From positions 5,702,713-5,766,712 of the forward strand of contig NC_021681.1 of the NCBI RefSeq assembly GCF_000247815.1: a stretch of 64,000 bases of DNA. The letters run 5' to 3'. The notes under the pieces are model-generated. The model had not been told where the DNA came from. It was given only the letters and a program-made list of their open reading frames with translations, and did no database searches. Shown one piece after another: positions 55,526 through 64,000 of this stretch. The DNA is from Ficedula albicollis (Eukaryota > Chordata > Aves > Passeriformes > Muscicapidae). How positions within the stretch are numbered: position 1 is the first letter of the stretch; each line of letters opens with the position of its first letter. The position numbers and the translations under genes were made by a program.

Positions 55526-55540
55526 CAAAACAAAACAAAA

Positions 55541-55584
<44 letters not shown>
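55526..55584. repeat. (AAAAC)n and poly-A tract
   Basis: Four AAAAC units followed by about 43 A's, then gggaaaaaa. It looks like a simple-repeat-derived A tail. Unlike three other poly-A tracts here, no long G run follows. Confidence 0.92.
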
Positions 55585-55587
<3 letters not shown>

Positions 55588-56559
55588 AAAAAATAGGAGA
55601 AGAAAAGAAAATACTGCGGTTGCATAAACAGGTACAACTGAAATGGGTTCATTTCATTTCCAGTATTCAATTACAGTAATTATTTAAAGTTCTACTCATG
55701 TCTGGCCCATGAGAGCATCAAAAAACACAACTAACACATGTCACACCTGGTACCTTCTCTTACCACCTCTCCCTCGCACAGAGAAGGACAATTGTGCCCT
55801 GCAGTGTTTTCTTTCAGTGTGATTTTGATTTAGAGGGGTTTTTCTTCCACTTTCTACTCTTCTAATCTGACACTTGACTCAAAAGAGGGGCAAGGTATCC
55901 CACTCCTGCAGGAGGAAAAGCCAAAATGTAGCACTCTTGTGCTGAACACAGAATTTTCTGCATGATGCCACCTTGAGTCATTTTCTTCTTGTCATTTCAG
56001 TAAATACCTCGAAGGAATAAAAACACCTGAACAAAAGGGCTCCAAACTAACACACAACAACCTGCTTTTTTTAAGGAGAGTTGTGTGAGCCCTTGAAAAA
56101 ATCCAATAGTCTCTTGACTTAATACTGGAATCCACTAGAGCAGGATTTTTATCTACTTGTGCACGTTCCTGTCAGGAAGGTGAAAATACCAACACAGGCA
56201 CAGGGAAGCACTCCCAGGCAGCACGGATGGAATTGTCAGTTCTGCCCCAGTGCCCCTTGTATGGGACACGAGGTGCTGGCCCAGTTCAGGCTCTCCCTGC
56301 TGGCCCAAATCTGCTCAGCCCACGTCAGGACAGGTTTTATCTTGGGCTGGCTCCTCTTCCTCAGCCAACATAAACTGTTCCATGAGATCTGGATAATTCA
56401 GCAGGGGTGGAACAACACTCCAGCAGCTGATCTCAAGCCAGTGCTCGTGACAGGGTTATCCAGAGATTCCCAAGTCATGAAACCATTGCTCTCAAAACCA
56501 AATCCTCCTGAGCCTTTACCCCTTGCACTTTGCTGGACTTCCAAGAGATGAAGAGAATA
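55585..56559. other. Unique sequence, no gene recognised
   Basis: AT-rich in the first half. No repeat or exon recognised. Confidence 0.4.
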
Positions 56560-56700
56560 AATGGCAAATCATGGAACTATTAAAGTTGGAAAAGTCCTCC
56601 AGGACCATGGGGTCCAACCTGTGCCTGATCCCCACCTTGTCCCCAGCCCAGAGCTCTGAGTGCCACGACCAGGCAAAGGTCACCAAAGATACACCAGGTC
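56560..56700 (-). mobile_element. CR1 LINE 3'-end fragment, third subfamily
   Basis: 'aaatcatggaactattaaag', 'ttggaaaagtcctccaggac', 'ggtccaacctgtgcctgatc', 'ccccaccttgtccccagccc' and 'gagctctgagtgccacgacc' match the copy at 57319 and represent a CR1 subfamily different from the majority here. Minus sense. Confidence 0.8.
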
Positions 56701-57318
56701 ATTCTGGGCACAGCTGAACTCACAGAGCAGCACCTGGCACCACAGCCAGACATTTTGGTGATGCTGCCAGGGAGCAGCACACGGCACATTTTCATTTCAA
56801 CTCACTGCTTCTAAGCAGGAAGCATGTTTAATTTCCTCCAGCATTAGGGATAATGGTAGCCAGTACAAATGAAATGAAAGACACCTCCCAAAATGCATTT
56901 TCAAATGCAGCCTAAATAGTAAACACCCTTCAAGTCAGATGCAGCCAGGATTGTAATTGGAAGCTGCAGAGAGTGCTCTTTCAGGATTCATAATAACTGG
57001 CATTTTGTTGAAAAGGTTCATGTAATAAAAACGTTCACAAGTAAGGGCCAGCTCCTCCAAAACATGCAGCTCATTCAAGCAACACAAAGTACCCCAAAAC
57101 TCTCCAGTGAGCTTTGTGAACATGTCCCTGCGTGCCTCCAGCAGGGCAAAGCAGGAGGAATACAGCAGGAAAGGCTCCTGGAAGGACAGCAAGAACTTTA
57201 TAAGGTCTGGAATGGCTAATCCATGAAGAGCAACCCAATGGGTTGGGATGCTGCAGCCTAGAAGAGGGGCAGGTGAGGGGGATTCAAAAATCTTGAGTCA
57301 CTGGAGGAGTGGGGGAGG
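56701..57318. other. Unique sequence, no gene recognised
   Basis: AT-rich patch at 56800-57020. No repeat or exon recognised. Confidence 0.4.
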
Positions 57319-57640
57319 ATCACAGAATCCCAGGATCATTGAGGCTGGAAAAGATCAAAAGATCCAAGATCATTGAGTCCAAGCTGTGCCTGATGCCCAC
57401 CTTGTCACCAGCCCAGAGCTCTGAGTGCCACATCCAGGCATTCCTTGGACACCTGCAAGGATGGGGACTCTAAACCCCTCTGGGCAGCCCCTTCCAATGT
57501 TTAACAACCTTTTCCATGAAGAAATTCCTCCTGGTGTCCAGCCTGGCACAGCTCAAGGCCATTTCCTCTTTTCCTGTCACTGCCTGGGAGCAGAGCCCGA
57601 CCTCACCTTGCCACAACCTCCCTTCAGGTGCACAATTGCT
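57319..57640 (-). mobile_element. CR1 LINE 3'-end fragment, third subfamily, longer copy
   Basis: It starts with terminal octamers ('cacagaatcccaggatcatt'), then 'gaggctggaaaagatcaaaa', 'gtgcctgatgcccaccttgt', 'ctctgagtgccacatccagg', 'agccccttccaatgtttaac', 'gaagaaattcctcctggtgt' and 'cacagctcaaggccatttcc', about 320 bp of CR1 3' UTR in minus sense. Confidence 0.9.
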
Positions 57641-60314
57641 CCTTAGCCACCTAGTCCAGCCCCAGAATGAGGAGCATCAGAGGGAAGCAATCAAGGAGAT
57701 CCACAGCAAATCAGGGAAGGTAACCATGAGGAAAGGGGCTTGGAAAGTTTACATGAGGCTCAAGGCAGGGCTGGGCAAGTGCTTGGTCCAGCAAGGATTA
57801 TTAGACAGATGAGTCTTCCCTGACACAGAAAATATCCTAAGCTGAAAATAATTAGGGCCCAAGAGAGTACTCAAGGGAAGTATCAGAACTGTTTGCCTCT
57901 CCCTCCTGTTCTCCAGGAAAGCAATTATGGTCAGCGGGTCTGTGCAGAGGGTGGGGTTTCATCAGCTGCCTTTCCTCACTGCAGCGAGCAGAGGAACCCT
58001 CCCTGCTCTCCTGGGGCAGGGCAGGGCTGTGCAGAGAGGGAAGAATGCAGGGAAAACTGAAATGGGGGGACAAGGAAAGGGAAAAGGGGGCAGAGTAGGG
58101 CAAACACGGATGGATGTGGCTCTACAGACAGCCCCAAGGACTAATCCTGGTCTCACTGAGCAGGAGGAGAGGTTGAGCTGCTGCCATGGGGCTGTTGCAG
58201 CTGTGATGGTTTTAGGAGAAGAGGAAAGGAAAACTTACAGGGAAAAGCAGCATCTCCAAGGAAAGCAGGTGGGAAGAGCAGCCAGCACCCAGGAAATGCA
58301 ACCACTGGATCAAACCTGCAGTGGTGCATCCCAAAACTCACCCATTTCCCTCCCACCCAACTACAGCACCCTGAAAGCAATGAAAGGTGCTCCTCTCCCT
58401 CCCAGGGGTGGCTCCCCGAGCTCACTAAGACAGATGAGCCCCAAATAAGGATCAATACCTGGGCTGTGAGTAAGGCAAGATGGACGAGGGAGGGAATGGG
58501 CACTGAAAAGGGCAAGTTCCAGGCAAGATTAATGATGGAGAGGGAGTTGCACTGGAGCAGAGGAAGCCACACCGCTCAGCTCTTTGTGCCTTCAGGAGGA
58601 GAAGGGTTTGGAAGCAGTGATGTGTCCCAAGGAATCCAGATGCCAGTGAAAAATTCACTGGCACCTCCAGAGTGCTTCTGTCTCAGTGTTCTGGGACAGG
58701 AACAAGGGAAGGAGCTGGAAAGCCACAGGGAAGTCTCACAAAGGCACAAGCTCAAGAAGGGATTGGGAAAAAACCCCAAATCTGCTCGTCTCAAAGCCCC
58801 TGTCTACCTCTCCTACAACATTCCACTCTTATTTCCTTTAGCTCTCATCTTCCAGGCCACAGCCCTGTGCCAGCCAGGCTGCTGTCACAATCAAAACCAT
58901 TCCTCCAGTCCTGTGTCTCCATCAGGATGTGGGGGCAGGCAATAAACACCCCCTCTCCAGCAGCAGCTGCACAGCTTGCTCCAGGCACAGGGTGCTTGGA
59001 GGAATGCTACCTCGGAGGAAATCGTTAAAGGAATCCGGCTAATTTTGTAATTCACACCTGGACTGCAAATGTTAAAGAGCCTGCAATAATCTCTAATGAA
59101 ATATCACATTGTTTAAAGAGTTCCCAGTGAAATTCGCCCTAATTGATTTTTGATCTGTGAAAAAACACCGTGGAGAGAGAGAGAGAAGATATCAGTCAGA
59201 CTCCTGTTTTATCCCTCCTGTGAGCGTTTTCCTGCCTTTGTTTCCTCTGTCCCCAAGGAATCAACACTCTGCTGAAGGAAGACACTACAAAGCTAATAAA
59301 TAACACTCGAGTGGGAATCCTGAACAGCACGTCCTCTTAAATCATCCTGAAAAAGGTGAAGCAGTCTCCTAGGACAGCTCAAAAATCACAGAATGTGGAT
59401 TTGTAGCAAGAATCATCCCGGACAAATCCTGTGGGTTGGACCTTCTCCAACCCTCAGGAACCTCCCCAGCAGCACTGAGGCTGATCCCTTGTGCAGTGAC
59501 ACTTCTCATCTTGCCCTCGGGATATCACAGGGGAGCTTAATCCAGACATGAGCGACGCAGAGCAATGGCCAAAAACACTGACAGCAAAAACCTGGCAGAA
59601 AATCCCTGACAGCGGCAGCGTCCGGCTCAGGAGGTGCCAGGGCAGCTGCTGGAGCCAAGGAAGCAGGTCAGGATTAACTCACAAGATAATGCACTGCAAA
59701 GCTCTTCCAAAAGCCAGCAGCAAACTGTCATCAAGCAAATGAGCAAACAGTAAAATATAGCTGGGAGAGATGAGAGGAAATGCATCTCTAAACATCACCC
59801 GAGACCCAAACAAACTGCTGAAGCAGGCGGCTGGAAAACACCAGGCATCAATAAGGCTTTAACTAACATTTACAGCTGCCACAGAGCCTGCTGCAAACAA
59901 CCAGAGCTAAAAGGGAAAACTAAAAACAAAATGAAGGGAAGGATGTGCAAAGGTTTTCTTAAGAGCTGCTGGAAGGAGCCACGTCCCAGTCTGGCCAACT
60001 AAACCAGCAGGGGAACACCTTCCATGGCAAACAAATTGTGATGGGATTGATGGCAGGGTGAAATCCAGGAGGCTGCCAAGGGAATGGGAAACCTCTGGAC
60101 ATGCTGAACATCTTCAACAAAAAAGCCCTTGATAAAATGAAGAGACTGTTAATTAAGGAACTAAAGGGAGAAGAATCCTCACAGCTGCCATGTTCACATC
60201 AGAGCTGCTCAGCAGCAGGTTCATGTGGCTAAACCTGGGATAACGATGGATAACCTGGGACAACGGGGGATGCCTTTCCCTCAGTTACACAGCACTAATA
60301 TCACCTTTATGATG
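57641..60314. other. Unique sequence with an AT-rich block, no gene recognised
   Basis: Mixed sequence to about 59000. The part at 59000-59170 ('aatccggctaattttgtaat', 'tctctaatgaaatatcacat', 'cgccctaattgatttttgat') resembles a conserved non-coding element. A GA repeat follows at 59173. Frames of up to 173 codons show no known domain. Confidence 0.35.
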
Positions 60315-60512
60315 TGGCCCTGGCACAGGGTGCCCAGAGAAGCTGTGGCTGCCCCTGGATCCCTGGCAGTGTCCAAGGCCAGGCTGGACAGGGCTTGGAA
60401 CAACTTGGGACAGTGGAAGGTGTCCCTGCCCATGGCAGGGGGTGGGATGGGCTGAGCTTTAAGGTCCCTTCCAGCCCAAACCATTCCATGATTTTATGAT
60501 TCTGTGGTTCTT
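60315..60512 (+). mobile_element. CR1 LINE 3' end, intact reference copy in + sense
   Basis: 'ccctggcacagggtgcccag', 'agaagctgtggctgcccctg', 'gacagtggaaggtgtccctg', 'ggctgagctttaaggtccct' and 'ccagcccaaaccattccatg' run to the 3' terminus, with attttatg and attctgtg octamers. This undamaged copy supplies the 60 bp (60331-60390) missing at the G run near 10.5 kb. Confidence 0.95.
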
Positions 60513-61197
60513 ATGGCAATGATCAGATCAATTTTGCTTCTTGTAAAGCATGTGTTGGCTTATACACCCAGCAAGGGTGGTGCTTTTCAGCTCCTGTGGA
60601 GAACTTTCCTTATCATTCTGTTCATACGTCTCTGTGAGACCCAGGGAAATTTCCATCTCAGCTAAATGGGGAGATCAGCCAGATGGGAATTCAATGGAGT
60701 GGTTCCCCTGTGACCATGAGTTTTATCCTTGAGCAGGACTCAGCTAGGACCACTCTCTGCAGGACTGTCCAGGCAGAAGCACTGAGGGAAGCTCTGTGTG
60801 GAGCTGTCCATCCTGAGGGCTTTTCTTTCCTGTACCAATCCAAGGAACTTCCTTCAGCATCTCTCCCTTGGCTGCCTTGTCTAGACTATCACGCTGAGCA
60901 TCTGGGACATTTCATAATCTTCTTAAGAATTGTGACCTTCAGTTCTCTGCTACAGTGACCTGAAAGTTTGTCCAAGAAAAACATGAGCTTCATTTTTAAA
61001 ATGCACAAATTCCCCCAGCTCAGCTCTTCCCAGACAGGTCCAAACCATGCCACATTTTCTCACATCTGCAAAGAGCTGCTGTATGTGAAGTGTGTCTCTT
61101 CCGCCCCACCTCCTTGGGTATAATCATGTACAGTTAATTTTTAAAAATTCAATAAACTCAGTAATTTCTCCCCTTGTACATCCCTTTCACCTTCTGG
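60513..61197. other. Unique sequence, no gene recognised
   Basis: Ordinary mixed sequence. A 91-codon + frame (60683-60958) has no known motif. Confidence 0.4.
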
Positions 61198-62051
<854 letters not shown>

Positions 62052-62464
62052 GCCAGAAACAAAAAAAAACATGTAAAGAACCAGCACCAGACAATAGACA
62101 CACAGTGACCTGGGTGAGGTCACAATGCCCAGTGGCCAGGACACACCTGGAAGCCACTCCCATATTCCCTGGAAGCCAAGCCCCTGCTCCATCCACTCTC
62201 CCTGGAGGCTGAGGCCCTTGGTTTGTTGTTTAAGGCACAATTTAGTGCACTCCTTACCTGCTTCCTTTGAATCTAATGATCCACGCTCTCAATTTGATTT
62301 GTCTGCCTTGGAAGCCTGCTCCTCGCTAATTCCCATTCATCCATCTAGTTTTCCTTGTTCCCTGCAAACTGTCATTTTTCTGACTGCACCGTATTCAACT
62401 CCATCATCCCAGGCATTTTATTTGTGTGGTTCTGCTCTAACGGTGAGCGTGGCTGTTTCAAATT
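62052..62464. other. Unique AT-rich sequence, possible conserved non-coding element
   Basis: 'gaatctaatgatccacgctc', 'ctcgctaattcccattcatc' and 'ggcattttatttgtgtggtt' occur in repeat-free DNA. No exon recognised. Confidence 0.3.
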
Positions 62465-62869
62465 ATGCCTTGCTTTCAGTTTTGCTTGAGTGTAAAAATG
62501 TCGTGTAAAAATGAACTACCCTCTGATGAAGGCTTTCAGCCTCCCCATTTGAGGAACAGCAGGCAGCTTTTTGATTCTGGGAGCAATGGGAGAAGGAGCA
62601 ATTCAGCTTTTGTTTTACAGATTGCTACAATAGATAGCTTCCCTGTAGGAAGTGCAGCACTATATTATGCTTATGTAAAGGGTAATGACTGGGAACTTGG
62701 AGAACTCTCCTCTTTGGAAGTGCCTGACGAGCAAGAACAGCAGGTGTGGAGGAAGAAGAAAGCTCCAATGCCTTTCTGTCCTGACTTTCTCTTCTTTTGT
62801 GTTTGGAGACTGAACTCGGTGTCAGAAGCAAGTTGGCTCCTGCAGGTACATGAAAGTGGAAAGGTGTGA
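62465..62869 (+). CDS. Open frame of 134 codons with splice-like signals, unknown
   Basis: The frame starts at ATG (62465) and stays open to TGA at about 62867. Inside it 'gcttttgttttacag' ending at 62620 is a good acceptor, and two potential donors follow in frame (cagcag|gtgtgg near 62743; ctgcag|gtacat near 62843). The 40-75-residue stretch after the acceptor (beginning IATIDSFPVGSAALYYAYVK) looks protein-like and carries an acidic patch, but I know no family containing it. It overlaps a long minus-strand frame, so at most one can be coding, and both may be chance. Confidence 0.15.
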   Translation: MPCFQFCLSVKMSCKNELPSDEGFQPPHLRNSRQLFDSGSNGRRSNSAFVLQIATIDSFPVGSAALYYAYVKGNDWELGELSSLEVPDEQEQQVWRKKKAPMPFCPDFLFFCVWRLNSVSEASWLLQVHESGKV

Positions 62870-63624
62870 ACGTGGCAAGGAAGAAACCCAAAGAAACAGG
62901 GGGAGGCAGCAGTAGGGCTGAGCCCCAAAGGCTGGCCCTGAGCAGCAGCAGAGAAAGGGGCTGTGCTCAGCAATGAGAGGCTCTTCAGCTCACTGTGGGG
63001 AAACTGGGCAATTACCGAGGGGCTGGATAAGGGAGAGAACAAAGCGCCAGCAAACGCTGCTGGGGAAAGCCTGTGCTGTGTTCCAGGAGCAGCACAGCAC
63101 AGCACAGCAGCAGCAAGCTGAGGAAAACCCACTGACACCCTCCACAAAGACATTTCTGACCCACAGCAGCACCAAATACTAGCAGTGCCCCTCTCTGACC
63201 CTGCAGACCTGAGGCAGAACGCTCCTTCCCTCTGCTGAACAGCACAATGAGCCACCACAGGGAGCACAGCTCCAAAGAGGGACCCTTTGCTTTGCCTGTT
63301 CCACAGACCCCAAAGCCCCAGGAAATGCCACCAAGAGGCAGGACCTGCTGAAGCCTGAGCTGAGCAAAGCTGGCTCGGGCAGCAGCTCAGGGAAAGCACT
63401 CGAGGGTCCTGTGTGAGAGCAAAGACATGAGCTGGGACAGAGGGAGAAACAGAATGCAGGACACTGCTCCAAAACAGGCCAGGAGCAGCTTTCTGGGGGC
63501 AATCAGAAAACACAGCTTGCCTGGCTTGCCCCTGATTGAGAAAGTCTCCCTCCTCTGGTCCAAAGCCTTCAGGCTGAGTCAGAGCTTCCACAGCTGCTTT
63601 TCCAATTTTGGGGGTCACATCCAT
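62674..63624 (-). CDS. Longest non-repetitive open frame (317 codons), unknown
   Basis: It opens with ATG at 63624 in a favourable context (G at -3, G at +4) and ends with TAA at 62671. The translation is rich in Ser, Cys, Ala and Leu, with Cys clusters but no recurring CxxC spacing, signal peptide or domain I recognise. About 317 codons without a stop is unusual for random DNA, but this strand is locally T/C-biased and poor in stop words (CAG-rich + strand around 63080-63120), which lengthens chance frames. No intron signals or neighbouring exons were identified. Most likely non-coding. Confidence 0.12.
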
Positions 63625-64000
63625 TACCTACCCTGGTGTGTGTCCAGCTCCATGATGTCCAACTCCCTGGGTGGCCTTTGGGAGCAACAGAAAAAGCCAC
63701 AAATAAGTAAAAAGCAGCAGGAAATTCCCTGAATAGAGACTTGTATGAAAGAACTGAGGAAGGAAGAAACCCCTGTGTATTCCCCTAAATTCTGCAAGAA
63801 TTGCTAAAAGCAGCTGAACAAAGGGACAAGAAGCTGCTGGGACAACACAGTGATGCACATTTAGTGAGAACATGGATCAGAGCAGCCCAAGGATGTGATT
63901 TGCATCCCTTTCCAGGCTGAGTTTTAGGAAACCAGCAGCTCCCAAACAAGCAGGCAGAGGCATGGTGACACATAGCAGCCGTGATCGTGCTGGACAACAA
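63625..64000. other. Unique sequence to the window end, no gene recognised
   Basis: Ordinary mixed sequence. Short frames only, no repeat recognised. Confidence 0.4.

Noticed and set aside
59390..59480. Possible CR1 fragment starting 'aaatcacagaatgtgg'
   Set aside because: Only the terminal octamer-like start matches. The following sequence does not keep CR1 block order.

Overview
This window is vertebrate nuclear DNA, most likely from a bird and probably a songbird. At least fifteen fragments share the 3' end of the avian CR1 LINE family: blocks reading 'cagaatggtttgggctgga' on the + strand, or their complements, sometimes ending in ATTCTRTG-like octamers. Two LTR fragments of the 'tgt(c/g)ttgggttg' type look like avian ERVL-class solo LTRs, and a third has the ends and duplication length of an ERVK-class LTR. 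There is no bacterial-style gene density, no operon, no CRISPR array and no rRNA or tRNA that I could support. I recognise no protein-coding gene. The window reads as intergenic or deep intronic sequence. Two spliced-exon candidates and one long frame are recorded at low confidence.

Layout. 1-6.7 kb: CR1 fragments in mostly unique DNA, with a possibly conserved AT-rich block near 3.7-4.3 kb. 6.68-8.06 kb: a 29-bp minisatellite broken by three giant runs of pure G. 8-15 kb: mostly unique DNA, one CR1 copy split by 881 G's, and a recent 204-bp tandem duplication. 15.9-17.7 kb: an 83-bp minisatellite with an A-B dimer higher-order pattern, invaded near its end by a 550-bp solo LTR. 18.2-21.3 kb: about 3 kb of almost perfect TTTC repeat holding a 35-bp island identical to part of that LTR. 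21.3-43.8 kb: mainly unique DNA with small duplications, AT-rich possibly regulatory blocks, a 62-bp tandem repeat hit by an LTR whose 3' two thirds is replaced by 695 G's, and scattered CR1. 43.8-44.9 kb: a CCAT/CCATCAT repeat with a 37-bp higher-order period. 45-64 kb: unique DNA with CR1 fragments, a 728-bp solo LTR, and G runs of 1199 and 828 bases flanked by A tracts.

The most striking property is about 4.6 kb (about 7% of the window) of uninterrupted G in nine runs at seven loci, always G on the + strand and never C. Several sit inside repeats whose normal sequence is known from another copy in this same window. In the CR1 copy near 10.5 kb the run stands exactly where 60 ordinary bases lie in the copy at 60.3 kb. 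In the LTR near 24.3 kb it stands where about 500 bases lie in the copy at 48.1 kb. I read the runs as assembly or gap-filling artefacts. All long poly-Pro, poly-Gly, Lys/Glu/Arg, Phe/Leu/Ser and His/Pro/Ser/Ile frames here are translations of such repeats, not proteins. I see no convincing new biological system. The best leads are the satellite and LTR architecture, the candidate exon at 47.16-47.45 kb, and the antisense bias of the CR1 fragments.
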